64,000 bases of DNA from Candidatus Aminicenantes bacterium UBA6072 (GTDB taxonomy: Bacteria; Acidobacteriota; Aminicenantia; UBA2199): positions 62,001 to 126,000 of the forward strand of contig DIXU01000012.1 in NCBI GenBank assembly GCA_002436105.1, given 5' to 3'. The position numbers were made by a program, and so were the translations under genes. Positions 48,446-57,186 of this stretch are shown here, one piece after another. The notes beneath the pieces were generated by a model. It ran no database searches and had not been told where the DNA came from. It worked only from the letters and a program-made list of their open reading frames with translations. Positions within the stretch are counted from its first letter, which is position 1; each line of letters opens with the position of its first letter.

Positions 48446-49228
48446 ATGCAGGGAACCGCCATGATCCCCCAGTTGCAGGAGACCCGGACCTTCCAGGGCG
48501 TGGCCGCGGCCCTTGCCGCCAGGGGCTGGGCCGAGGCCAGTGGCGGCAACATGTCGTTGCGCCTTGAACCGGCCCCCGATCGGGCCGCCCCGGCGTCGGG
48601 TCCGGAGCGGATCCAGGAAGCCGCTGTCGACATGACGGATCTGATCGGCGACCTCTTCCTGGTCACCGCCAGCGGCAGCCGCATGCGCCACCTGGCCAGC
48701 GATCCTGCCGGGTGCCTGTGCCTGGTCCAGGTCCTCGACCGCCGCCGGCTGCGGCTGATCGACGGCGCGGGGCCGCTGACCAGCGAATGGCCCACCCATG
48801 CCGGGCTGCACTCGCTGTTCAAGGAGAGCCGCAGCCGGGAGCGCGCGGTCCTTCATTGCCATCCCCTGAACCTGATCGCCCTCAGCCACGTCTTTGATTC
48901 GGAAAAGGAGATGAACGACCGCCTGTTCCGCATGCACCATGAAACACGGCTTTTCATCCCGGAGATGCTCGGGCTGATCCCTTATTCCGTCACCGGCTCC
49001 ATCGACCTGGCCAAGTCCAGCAGGGAGAAGCTGAAGAAGCACCGCCTGGCCCTCTGGGACAAGCACGGCGTCATCGCAGCGGGAAGCACCATGGACGAGG
49101 CGCTGGACCGGGTGGAAATGGCGGAAAAGGCGGCGGCCCTCTACCTGCTGCTGAGGGGCGCCGGCCTGGAGCCGGACGGCTTGAGCGATGAGCAGGTCAA
49201 GGCGACATTGAGCGCAACGAAAAAATGA
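48446..49228 (+). CDS. Class II aldolase, rhamnulose-1-phosphate aldolase-like
   Basis: 260 residues from ATG 48446; the upstream in-frame extension lies across the promoter. Class II aldolase/adducin fold with zinc histidines in VLHCHPLNLIALSH and a distal His in KHGVIAAGSTMDEALDR. GWAEASGGNMSLRL, VTASGSRMRHL and TSEWPTHAGLH match RhaD specifically. RhaD cleaves L-rhamnulose 1-phosphate to DHAP and lactaldehyde. No other rhamnose genes are nearby and it is coupled to an unrelated exported protein and fabD, so the physiological substrate is open. Confidence 0.8.
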   Translation: MQGTAMIPQLQETRTFQGVAAALAARGWAEASGGNMSLRLEPAPDRAAPASGPERIQEAAVDMTDLIGDLFLVTASGSRMRHLASDPAGCLCLVQVLDRRRLRLIDGAGPLTSEWPTHAGLHSLFKESRSRERAVLHCHPLNLIALSHVFDSEKEMNDRLFRMHHETRLFIPEMLGLIPYSVTGSIDLAKSSREKLKKHRLALWDKHGVIAAGSTMDEALDRVEMAEKAAALYLLLRGAGLEPDGLSDEQVKATLSATKK

Positions 49229-50256
49229 GACGGGTGCGCCTCGTTCTCATGTTCTGCCTGCTGTGCGCCGCCGCCCGGCCCGCCGGCAAGGTTCCCGACC
49301 AGGATCCTGAAGGCTCCCGAAGCGGGAAAGCGGCCATGCCGGCATATCGCCTTGAATTCGCCATCCGCGGCGGCGCCATCTCGCGGGTGCTGCTGCTTTT
49401 CCCGCTGCGGATCTTTTACGAGGCATCGGCTGCCGTCGACCTGCGGGCTTTCCGCCAGGAGGACGGCTCCACCTGCTTTGCCTATGCCGGCCTGCCGCGC
49501 CCCGCTTATGTCCTGAGAACGCTGGGCTTCGGCGGAAAAACGCTGGCGCTGTTGGTTGTCGACGATGATGGGCGTGACGCCGGCTCAGAGGTCTTCAGCG
49601 GAGAATTGCTGGCCCGCTGGCGAAAGCAGGCTCCTGAATTCGCCGCCAAGGCCGCCAGGTTCAAGAAATTCCCCCACCGCCTGCAGGCAACGGGGCCGCA
49701 GCCCTTTTCTTTCCAGCGCGACGTTTCCGGCGCCTACCGGGAAATCGTCCAGGGATTGGAGCCGATCTACCGTTACCATCCGGCCCGGACCGGCTGCTAT
49801 TTCAACGTATTTCCCATGCTGGCCCATTTGCTGAAGCTGCTCAATCAGCGCTTCATGCCGGGCCCGGCCTACCCGGGGCCACCCGCCGCGCTGCCCGCCG
49901 AATGGAGCGGGGAGGAACTCGATCTCTCCGCCGACCTGGACCGCCTGGCCGGCCTGATGGAAAAGATCGTCAGGGCGCATGTAACGGTGGAACAGAGGCA
50001 TCCGTTCCGCCTGCGTTTTCACGCCGCCGCCGTGGGTGATGACGAAGTGGAGATCTGCGGCGAGGCCTTCCCCGAAGTCCCGATCTGGAAAGGATTCATG
50101 ATCCGGGAAGTGTTCCGCCGGCTGCGCCTGCGACGCTCTGACGGCGTGCTGTTGTCCGACGAGATATGGCTGGGATTGCGCAGCAAGAACGGCCAGGGCG
50201 GTTTCGGCCGCCTGCGGCTGGAACGGATCGTACCCAAGGAGGATTCCCATGAATGA
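49225..50256 (+). CDS. Exported protein of unknown function
   Basis: 343 residues. A short signal peptide (MRRVRLVLMFCLLCAAARPA) then a soluble domain. No family recognised. VEICGEAFPEVPIWKGFMIREVFRRLRLRR near the C-terminus and RIFYEASAAVDLRAFRQ near the N-terminus suggest alternating beta strands and amphipathic segments, possibly an outer-membrane-associated or lipid-handling fold, but that is a guess. It overlaps the aldolase by 4 bases and fabD by 8, so the three are made together. Confidence 0.7.
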   Translation: MRRVRLVLMFCLLCAAARPAGKVPDQDPEGSRSGKAAMPAYRLEFAIRGGAISRVLLLFPLRIFYEASAAVDLRAFRQEDGSTCFAYAGLPRPAYVLRTLGFGGKTLALLVVDDDGRDAGSEVFSGELLARWRKQAPEFAAKAARFKKFPHRLQATGPQPFSFQRDVSGAYREIVQGLEPIYRYHPARTGCYFNVFPMLAHLLKLLNQRFMPGPAYPGPPAALPAEWSGEELDLSADLDRLAGLMEKIVRAHVTVEQRHPFRLRFHAAAVGDDEVEICGEAFPEVPIWKGFMIREVFRRLRLRRSDGVLLSDEIWLGLRSKNGQGGFGRLRLERIVPKEDSHE

Positions 50257-51199
50257 GCGTGTTTTCCTGTTCCCCGGCCAGGGCTCGCAGGCCGTGGGCA
50301 TGGGGCTGGACCTGTTCGAGAAAAGCGAGTTCGCCAACAAGACGTTCCGTCGGGCCGACGAGGTCCTGGGGTATCCCCTGTCGCGCATCTGCTTCCAGGG
50401 CCCCGAGGACGAGTTGAAGCTGACCTTCAACACCCAGCCGGCGCTGCTGACCGTTTCCTACATCCTGTATGCCCTGTGGGAAAAGGAGCCCCTGCTGGCC
50501 GCCGGTCACAGCCTGGGAGAGTATTCGGCCCTGCTGTGCGCCGGGGTGTTCCGCTTCGAGGACGCGCTGGCATTGGTGCACAAGCGCGGCCGGTACATGC
50601 AGGAAGCGGTCCCGGTCGGCAAGGGGGCCATGGCCGCCCTGATCGGAGCCGCCATCGATGATATCCGCGCGGTGATCGAGGCCGTGAATTCCGAGCTGGC
50701 AGCGCCGCCTCCCGAGCCCGGCGCGGTGAGGCCCGTGGTCAACATCGCCAACTGGAACAGCGCCGGCCAGGTGGTGATATCGGGAGAGAAGTCGGCGGTG
50801 GAGGAGGCGGTGCGCCGTCTCGGGGTCAAGTCGGTCTTCCTGCCGGTATCCGCCCCCTTTCACTCGGAATTGATGCTTCCGGCCGAGGAAAGGCTGGCGG
50901 CGGACCTCGACCTTGTGGAGTTCGCCGATCCCCGCTTCCCGGTGATCAACAACTGGCAGGTGCGCAGGGTCACCAGCGCCGCCGAAGCGCGCGAAGGGTT
51001 GAAGCGGCAGGTATCGCGCCCGGTGCGCTGGCACGAAACGATGGAGGCCATGCTCGGCGACCCTGCCGCCGAGCGTTTTGCGGAGATCGGCAGCGGCAAG
51101 GTTCTCGCCGGCCTGCTGAAGCGCGCCGCCCGCGACAGGAACCGCCAGGTCGAGATCGTAAATATCGAGAATCTGGCCGACATCGAAAAAAACCGCTGA
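50249..51199 (+). CDS. fabD: Malonyl-CoA:ACP transacylase
   Basis: 316 residues. Start VFLFPGQGSQAVGMG, nucleophile Ser88 in AAGHSLGEYSAL, Arg in the RGRYMQEA motif and His in SAPFHSELM complete the transferase site. Loads malonyl groups onto ACP for fatty acid synthesis. It is separated from plsX-fabG-acpP-fabF (40.6-44 kb). AAGGAGG 6 bases upstream of the ATG, inside the preceding gene. Confidence 0.96.
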   Translation: MNERVFLFPGQGSQAVGMGLDLFEKSEFANKTFRRADEVLGYPLSRICFQGPEDELKLTFNTQPALLTVSYILYALWEKEPLLAAGHSLGEYSALLCAGVFRFEDALALVHKRGRYMQEAVPVGKGAMAALIGAAIDDIRAVIEAVNSELAAPPPEPGAVRPVVNIANWNSAGQVVISGEKSAVEEAVRRLGVKSVFLPVSAPFHSELMLPAEERLAADLDLVEFADPRFPVINNWQVRRVTSAAEAREGLKRQVSRPVRWHETMEAMLGDPAAERFAEIGSGKVLAGLLKRAARDRNRQVEIVNIENLADIEKNR

Positions 51200-51254
51200 T
51201 CTTTCCCGCCTGCCCTATGGGAGAACAGAAAAAGGGATAAAACCGTCCCGATCG

Positions 51255-51270
51255 ATCCATTCGAATGGAT
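51255..51270. promoter_or_regulatory. Perfect 16-bp palindrome in the pil upstream region
   Basis: ATCCATTCGAATGGAT, an exact inverted repeat, in the AT-rich 263-base spacer before pilM and about 130 bases upstream of the promoter. Could be an operator for a dimeric regulator. The rest of the spacer (51200-51396) shows no gene. Confidence 0.4.
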
Positions 51271-51396
51271 TCCAAAATAATCAAATATATGGGCAATCTG
51301 CAACGGAAAAACTCCATAAGCAAGGTCTGTTTTGGCTTATGAGGGTGTCTGCATTTCCATATCGCCGATAAATCTATAAAAAAAACAATTAATGAC

Positions 51397-51425
51397 TTGA
51401 CATTTATTTTTCCTTATGTTAAGAA
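51397..51425 (+). promoter_or_regulatory. Promoter of the pilMNOPQ operon
   Basis: TTGACA (51397-51402), 17-base spacer, TAAGAA (51420-51425); strong -35, weak -10. No sigma54 GG-GC motif was seen. Confidence 0.5.
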
Positions 51426-51462
51426 TTTTGCAGTATGAAAATCACATACCGTGGAGAGTGCC

Positions 51463-52545
51463 ATGGCTTTTGTCAGTTTTAAAAAATCCAAACCCATCGT
51501 CGGTCTCGACATAGGCTCATTCTCCCTGAAGCTGGTGGAGCTGAAGCCTAAAAAGAAAGGGTCGGAAATGCGCTATGAGCTGGTCTCCATCGGCTACGAG
51601 CCCGTGCCTTACCAGTCGATCGTGGAGGGAAGCATCATGGACTCGACGGCGGTGGCCGAGGCCATCCAGCATGTTTTTTATGACAGCAAGGCCAAAACCA
51701 ACCGCATCGCTTTCTCCGTCTCGGGCAGTTCGGTCATCGTCAAGCGCATCGAGGTCCAGCGCCTGAACCCCGACGAAATGCACGAGCACATCCTCTGGGA
51801 GGCCCGGCCGCACATCCCGTTCACTCCCGACGAGGTCAACATCGACTACGAGGTCATCGAATCGCCCGATTCCCCCCCTGATCGCGTGGGGGTCGTCCTT
51901 TCCGCCGTGCGCAAGGAGAAGCTGAACGATTACCTCAACGTCATCACCAGCGCCAGCAAGGCCGCCGACATCGTCGACCTGGATTCCTTCGCCGCGCTGA
52001 ACAGCGTCCTGCTCAACTACGAGCTGTACCGCGACAAGGTCCTGGCCATCATCAATATCGGCGCCTCGATCTCCAATGTGGTCATTTCCAAGGCCGGCCA
52101 CCCCGTGTTCGTCCGCGACATCGCCTTCGGCGGCAACCAGTTCACCGACCTGCTGCAAAAAGAACTGAATCTCAAGTACGAGAAGGCCGAGGCGGTCAAG
52201 AAGGGGCGCCCGGTGGAGGGCATCTCCACCGCCGCCGTCAAGCCGATCATCAACATCGTTCTCAACGACCTGCGCAACGAGATCAAGAAGACCTTCGAGT
52301 TCTACCGTTCCAACACCACCGAGGGGCGGATCGACAACATCCTGCTCAGCGGCGGCAGCGCCAACCTGGAGGCGATCACCGATTTCTTCTCCCAGGAGTT
52401 CGATATCCCGGTCGAGGTGGTCAATCCGTTCAACAACATCGATGTCAATTATAAGAAATTTGATCTGAACTTCATCAAAGACATGGCCCCGGTGTACACC
52501 GTCGCCGTCGGACTGGCGCTGCGGGCCGTGGGGGATGCGAAATGA
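51463..52545 (+). CDS. pilM: Type IV pilus assembly ATPase-like protein PilM
   Basis: 360 residues from ATG 51463, preceded by GGAGAG; a GTG four codons earlier is in frame. Actin/FtsA-like fold: VGLDIGSFSLKLVELK (phosphate 1), VLAIINIGASISNVVIS (phosphate 2) and DNILLSGGSANLEAI (adenosine motif). PilM binds the PilN N-terminus on the cytoplasmic face and forms the inner ring of the pilus alignment complex. First gene of pilMNOPQ. Confidence 0.95.
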   Translation: MAFVSFKKSKPIVGLDIGSFSLKLVELKPKKKGSEMRYELVSIGYEPVPYQSIVEGSIMDSTAVAEAIQHVFYDSKAKTNRIAFSVSGSSVIVKRIEVQRLNPDEMHEHILWEARPHIPFTPDEVNIDYEVIESPDSPPDRVGVVLSAVRKEKLNDYLNVITSASKAADIVDLDSFAALNSVLLNYELYRDKVLAIINIGASISNVVISKAGHPVFVRDIAFGGNQFTDLLQKELNLKYEKAEAVKKGRPVEGISTAAVKPIINIVLNDLRNEIKKTFEFYRSNTTEGRIDNILLSGGSANLEAITDFFSQEFDIPVEVVNPFNNIDVNYKKFDLNFIKDMAPVYTVAVGLALRAVGDAK

Positions 52546-53144
52546 TCAAGATCAACCTTTTACGACCGGAGAAGAAGGATGTCGCCGCCGGAGGGGGGAC
52601 GACCGTCAGCTTCGCCGAGGAGGCCAGGCCGAGCCGGCTGAGCATCCCGGCCCTGGTCGGGGCCATCGCCCTCACCGTGGTCGGCATCGGGTTGATGTAC
52701 TTCCTGCAGGCGGGCGAGCTGTCCAGCCAGCAGAAGCTGCTCGAGGAGCGGACGCTGCGCAAGGCCGAGCTGGAAAAGGTCCTGAAGGAGCTGGAGCAGA
52801 TCGAGAAGACCAAAAAGGAGCTGGACAGCAAGATCAAGATCATCAGTGACCTGAAGCTGAAGCAGAAGGACGCGGTCCTGATGATGGACAAGATCTCGCG
52901 CTCCCTGCCCGAGTGGGTCTGGCTGACCGACCTCACCTATCGCGGCGGGGCGGTGGCCATCAGCGGCAAGGCCCTGTCCAACAACCTGATCGCCGACCTG
53001 ATCAACAACCTGCAGAACTCGAGTTTCTTCGCCAATGTCCAGATCACCTCGAGTTCCCGCAAGCGGGAGGCCGGCATCGACATCTTCGAGTTCCGCATCA
53101 ACTGCGTGTTCGTGCCCCGGCCCGAAGCCAAGAAGGCGGTGTAA
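52542..53144 (+). CDS. pilN: Type IV pilus alignment protein PilN
   Basis: 200 residues. The cytoplasmic N-terminus begins MIKINLLRPE, the peptide that docks into PilM. One membrane helix (about 35-56), a coiled coil (58-110) and a ferredoxin-like periplasmic domain with WVWLTDLTYRGGAVAISGKA. Pairs with PilO. Overlaps pilM by 4 bases. Confidence 0.93.
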   Translation: MIKINLLRPEKKDVAAGGGTTVSFAEEARPSRLSIPALVGAIALTVVGIGLMYFLQAGELSSQQKLLEERTLRKAELEKVLKELEQIEKTKKELDSKIKIISDLKLKQKDAVLMMDKISRSLPEWVWLTDLTYRGGAVAISGKALSNNLIADLINNLQNSSFFANVQITSSSRKREAGIDIFEFRINCVFVPRPEAKKAV

Positions 53145-53146
53145 GC

Positions 53147-53779
53147 ATGGATATTCAAAATTTACCCTGGTACGGGCAGCTGCTGGTTTTTCTGGTGATC
53201 GGCGCGGCCCTGTTCGGCATTTTCTACTTCATCCATTACTCGCCGACCCAGGACGAGATCAGTTCCATCGTCCAGCGCAGCGAGAAGCTCCAGGAAGAGA
53301 TCCGCAAGGCGGAAAAAAGCGAGGCCAAGCTGGAAAAGTTGAAGGAGGAGAAGGCGGCCAACGAGAAGATCCTGGAGGAGCTGAAGGGCATCCTGCCCGA
53401 GAAGATGGAGTTCGCCCAGCACCTGCGCAAGATCCAGGCCATCGCCTCCAATGCCCGCTTGCGCACGTCCACCTTCAATTTCAGCAAGGAAACACCGCGC
53501 GAATACTACTTCGAGAGGCCGATCGCCATCAGCCTGGAGGGCAACTTCCACAACCTGGGCATCTTCTTCGACCAGGTGTCGCGGCTGAAGAAGATCTTCA
53601 CCATCGACGGGCTGCGCATCTCGCCGCTGAAGAGCCTGAGCTACGACTACACGATCCAGGCCAATTTCAACGCCACCACCTATATTTATCGCGAAGGCAC
53701 CCCGGCGAGGAAACCCGCCGCCAAACGCGCCGCCCCCCGCAGGACCTCCGAGCCTGAGGGGGACTTGGGAGGGATTTAA
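53147..53779 (+). CDS. pilO: Type IV pilus alignment protein PilO
   Basis: 210 residues from ATG 53147, 2 bases after the pilN stop. Short cytoplasmic start, membrane helix (about 10-28), coiled coil (35-90) and a periplasmic ferredoxin-like domain (ISLEGNFHNLGIFFDQVSRL). Ends in a basic Ala/Pro/Arg-rich tail (ARKPAAKRAAPRRT) not usual for PilO. Partner of PilN, links to PilP. Confidence 0.92.
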   Translation: MDIQNLPWYGQLLVFLVIGAALFGIFYFIHYSPTQDEISSIVQRSEKLQEEIRKAEKSEAKLEKLKEEKAANEKILEELKGILPEKMEFAQHLRKIQAIASNARLRTSTFNFSKETPREYYFERPIAISLEGNFHNLGIFFDQVSRLKKIFTIDGLRISPLKSLSYDYTIQANFNATTYIYREGTPARKPAAKRAAPRRTSEPEGDLGGI

Positions 53780-54265
53780 ATGAAAATCCTCATGGCATTG
53801 CTTTTGTTGTTCCCCCTGTTCCTGCAGGCACAGGAGGTCCCGCTGGATGTCCCGGCGGCGGAAGGGGAGGATGAGGCCGAGATGGTCAGCATCCAGCCCG
53901 GCGAGTTCGTCTACAACCCGGAAGGCCGCCGCGATCCGTTCTGGAACCTGCTGCAGGGCAAGAGCGTCAAGGAGAACCGCGAGGCCATCGAGGGCATCGC
54001 CGGGCTGATGATCGACGAGCTGGAACTCGAGGGCATCGTCTTCGCCCAGGGAGAGTTCAAGGCGCTGCTCAAGGGGCCGGATACCCGACCCTACGTGGTG
54101 GGCATCGGCGACAAGGTCTATGACGGCGAGGTCGTGGCCATGGACCGGAATTCCGTCAGCTTCAAGAAGAGCCTCACCGTGGCCCTGGCCGGACAAAGAG
54201 ACCGCGTTATCATAAAGACCTTAAATCCTGAAGAGGAGGAGATGAATGAGAAAAGCGACAACTAG
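53780..54265 (+). CDS. pilP: Type IV pilus protein PilP
   Basis: 161 residues. Signal peptide MKILMALLLLFPLFLQAQ without a lipobox Cys, whereas PilP is usually a lipoprotein; here it would be soluble or held by its partners. The core motif YNPEGRRDPFWNLL and the HR-domain DELELEGIVFAQGEFKALLKG followed by VGIGDKVYDGEVVAMD are PilP-typical. Bridges PilNO to the PilQ secretin. ATG directly follows the pilO stop; overlaps pilQ by 20 bases. Confidence 0.9.
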   Translation: MKILMALLLLFPLFLQAQEVPLDVPAAEGEDEAEMVSIQPGEFVYNPEGRRDPFWNLLQGKSVKENREAIEGIAGLMIDELELEGIVFAQGEFKALLKGPDTRPYVVGIGDKVYDGEVVAMDRNSVSFKKSLTVALAGQRDRVIIKTLNPEEEEMNEKSDN

Positions 54266-56546
54266 GATTTTGTTGATACTTTTCTTTCTGTCCGTCGGCC
54301 TGGGACTCGACGCCAAGGTGACCATCAGCAAGATCGAGTACTTCCCGGGCGAGGATTTCGTGCAGCTGCACATGCAGACCGACAAGATCCTCCCCATTCC
54401 CGACATCTTCTACCCGGAGAAGGATAACCTGAAGCGCCTGGTCATGCGCATCCAGGACGCCGATTTCCAGGTCGACGACACGTCCCTCGCCTTTGACTCC
54501 CCGGTGATCCAGGCCTTGAACGTGCAGCCGGGCGCCGGTTATTCCGACGTCGAGATCCTGCTCAAGGGCGAGGCCAACTACCGCGTCTTCACCAACCAGA
54601 CCGGGCTCTACATCGAATTCCCCGTGCTGAAGGGCCTGGCCGCCGCCGGCGTGCCGCAGCCCCCCCTCCTGACGCCGGTCGCCGAAAAAGCGGCGCCCCC
54701 GCCTGCTTCCAGGGCCGACAACGGCCGGGTCAGCCTGCACGACGTGCGGGTGGCCGCCCAGGAGCCGGGGCGCATCCGCTTCGAGCTGGCGCTGTCCCGC
54801 GAGACGGAATACCGCGTCATCCCCATCGAGCAGCATCCGGTGCGCCTGGCCATCGACCTGAAGAACGCCCAGTCGCGGAAGATGAGCAAGGCCGTGAACC
54901 TGAAGAACGTCAAGAGCATCCGCGGCGGTAACAACTCCAGCGACATCTACCGCGTCGTCTTCGACCTCGACTACCTGAAGCACTTCGCCGTGCAGGCCAA
55001 GGGCAATCTGCTGCAGGTGGAGTTCTTCGATGATCCCCAGGCCGCGGCCAAGGCGCCCGAGCTGGCCCTGTCAGCGGCGGCCGCGCCCGAGCAGCCGGCT
55101 CCCGTGCCGCCTGCCCCCGTTCAGGCCGTCATGAAGGATGAGCCCGCCGCGCCGCCGAGCGAGGGCAAGGTGCTGCTGGCCCCGTCCCGCGAGTTCTTCG
55201 GCCCGGAAAAATCCAGGGCCGGGGAAGAGACGGCCCAGGCCGTCGCGCCGCCCCAGGAAGAAGCGCCCGTCGATCTGAACTTCCGCAAGCAGACCGTGGA
55301 CGAAGGCCGGCCGCAGTATTCCGGCGAACCCTACGATTTTTCCTTCAAGAATGCCGATATCAGCAATATCCTGAAGTTCATCGCCAAGGTCTCGGGGCTG
55401 AACATGGTCATCAATCCCAATGTCACCGGCAAATTCACCTGCGAACTGGTGCAGGTGCCCTGGGACCAGGCCCTGGAGATCATGCTCAAGGTCAACGGCC
55501 TGGACATGATCCAGGAGGGGAACATCCTGCGCATCGGCAAGGTCGAGGACCTGGCCCTCGAGGCCAAGCGCCGCCAGGAATTGCGCGAGGCGCGCGAGCA
55601 GGAGGGCAACCTCGAGGTCTCCACCCGCACCCTCAGCTTCGCCAAGGTCAAGGACATCCAGGCCATCCTGAAGAAGCAGATGAGCCCCCGCGGCGAGCTG
55701 GTCACCGACGAGCGCACGAACACCCTGATCATTTCCGAGGTGCCCGAGCGCATCAAGGTCATCGACGGCCTGATCGACACCCTGGACGCGGCCAATCCCC
55801 AGGTGCAGATCGAGGCGCGCATCGTCGAGACTTCCAGCGAGTCGCTGAGCACCTTCGGCATCCAGTGGGGGATGAACGCCGTCGCCAACTCCTCCTACGG
55901 CAACCAGACCAACCTGGTCTTCCCCAACTCCGTCCAGGTCAACGGCGTCCCGGAAACCAAGACCAACCCCGCCGGCTACGTGGTCAACGTGCCGACGGCG
56001 GACAGCGTGGTGTTCCCCAAGATCAGCCTGGGCAACATCGCCGGCACCTTCAACCTCGACGTGGCCCTGAGCGCCCTGACATCGAAGGGCAAGGCGCGCA
56101 TCATCTCCTCGCCGCGGGCCACCACCCAGAACAACATGCCGGCCGAGATCACCCAGGGCGAGCGCATCCCCATCCAGACCAACCAGAACAACACCATCAC
56201 CACCCAGTACATCAACGCCGCGCTGGAGCTGAAGATCACCCCGCAGATCACGGCGCGGGGCTCGGTGATCATGCAGGTGGACATCAAGAACGACATCGCC
56301 GACTTCTCCAAGCCGGTCAACGGCATGCCCACCATCAAGACCGAGACGGCCAAGACCTCGGTCATGGTCAGCGACGGCGGCACCATCGTGCTGGGCGGAC
56401 TGTACAAGATCAACGAGGACAGCAGCAACACCGGCGTGCCGATCCTGAGCAAGATCCCGCTGATCGGCTCGCTGTTCAAGAATTCGCGGAAATACGGCAA
56501 GACGCAGGAGCTGATGATCTTCATCACTCCGCGCATCATCAAGTAG
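54246..56546 (+). CDS. pilQ: Type IV pilus secretin PilQ
   Basis: 766 residues. Signal peptide (about 1-22), two AMIN domains (about 25-115 and 155-255) that bind peptidoglycan, a Pro/Ala-rich linker (270-345), STN/N0 domain (DFSFKNADISNILKFIAKVS), N1 domain and the C-terminal secretin barrel with VQIEARIVETSSESLSTFG, PAEITQGERIPIQT and the closing NEDSSNTGVPILSKIPLIGSL. Forms the outer-membrane channel for the pilus. AGGAGG just upstream within pilP. Confidence 0.95.
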   Translation: MRKATTRILLILFFLSVGLGLDAKVTISKIEYFPGEDFVQLHMQTDKILPIPDIFYPEKDNLKRLVMRIQDADFQVDDTSLAFDSPVIQALNVQPGAGYSDVEILLKGEANYRVFTNQTGLYIEFPVLKGLAAAGVPQPPLLTPVAEKAAPPPASRADNGRVSLHDVRVAAQEPGRIRFELALSRETEYRVIPIEQHPVRLAIDLKNAQSRKMSKAVNLKNVKSIRGGNNSSDIYRVVFDLDYLKHFAVQAKGNLLQVEFFDDPQAAAKAPELALSAAAAPEQPAPVPPAPVQAVMKDEPAAPPSEGKVLLAPSREFFGPEKSRAGEETAQAVAPPQEEAPVDLNFRKQTVDEGRPQYSGEPYDFSFKNADISNILKFIAKVSGLNMVINPNVTGKFTCELVQVPWDQALEIMLKVNGLDMIQEGNILRIGKVEDLALEAKRRQELREAREQEGNLEVSTRTLSFAKVKDIQAILKKQMSPRGELVTDERTNTLIISEVPERIKVIDGLIDTLDAANPQVQIEARIVETSSESLSTFGIQWGMNAVANSSYGNQTNLVFPNSVQVNGVPETKTNPAGYVVNVPTADSVVFPKISLGNIAGTFNLDVALSALTSKGKARIISSPRATTQNNMPAEITQGERIPIQTNQNNTITTQYINAALELKITPQITARGSVIMQVDIKNDIADFSKPVNGMPTIKTETAKTSVMVSDGGTIVLGGLYKINEDSSNTGVPILSKIPLIGSLFKNSRKYGKTQELMIFITPRIIK

Positions 56547-56555
56547 GAGGGCAGC

Positions 56556-57170
56556 ATGAAACTGAAATTCTTGGTCCTGATCATCGCGGCGCTGGTCCTT
56601 TCCAGCTGCGTGGCCAAGGAAGGCGATACGACCTCGGCCAGCTTCCTGGTGATCAACTCGCTGACCGGCAACGACCTGGAGGGCAACGCGGGATCGACGA
56701 CGGTCTTCTCCGACGTGGACAGCGGTGGCGGCATTGTCAATGACAATGGCGTGGCCTCGGTCAGTGCCCTGACCTACAACCCCCTCGAGGATTCCGAGGA
56801 GCACGACATCACCTACTACATGAACGTCGTCGTCGACCAGATCGACGTGGAGTTCATGCGCACCGACGGCCGCAACGTGGAGGGGGTCGACGTTCCCTAC
56901 CGCTTCACCCAGCCGATCAACATGATCGTCCCCGTCGACGAAGCGATCGATATCCCCTTCGTCCTCATCCGCCACGTGGCCAAGCTGGAAATGCCGCTGC
57001 TGGGCCTGCGCGAGGTGCCCAGCCGCGAGTTCGTCCTGCAGCTGGTGGCCAAGGTCACCCTGCACGGCAAGGACCTGGGCGGCCACCGCGTGGCGCCGGT
57101 GAGCGGCTACGTGAGCGTCTGGTGCGCCAATTTCGCTGATCCAGAGCCCGAGCCGGAACCGACTACCTGA
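56556..57170 (+). CDS. Lipoprotein following pilQ, unknown function
   Basis: 204 residues. Signal peptide with lipobox LVLSSC (Cys at about 18), so lipid-anchored, with Val at +2. Mature part is beta-rich and acidic, ends in a (Pro-Glu)n tail DPEPEPEPTT. No family recognised. Nine bases after pilQ with GGAGG before the ATG, so part of the pil operon; a secretin pilotin or an outer-membrane pilus accessory is possible but unproven. Confidence 0.75.
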   Translation: MKLKFLVLIIAALVLSSCVAKEGDTTSASFLVINSLTGNDLEGNAGSTTVFSDVDSGGGIVNDNGVASVSALTYNPLEDSEEHDITYYMNVVVDQIDVEFMRTDGRNVEGVDVPYRFTQPINMIVPVDEAIDIPFVLIRHVAKLEMPLLGLREVPSREFVLQLVAKVTLHGKDLGGHRVAPVSGYVSVWCANFADPEPEPEPTT

Positions 57171-57186
57171 TCCAGGAGGCAGGAAC

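Noticed and set aside
51397..51462. Sigma54 promoter before pilM
   Set aside because: No TGGCAC-N5-TTGC-like GG/GC pair was found; the TTGACA at 51397 fits sigma70.
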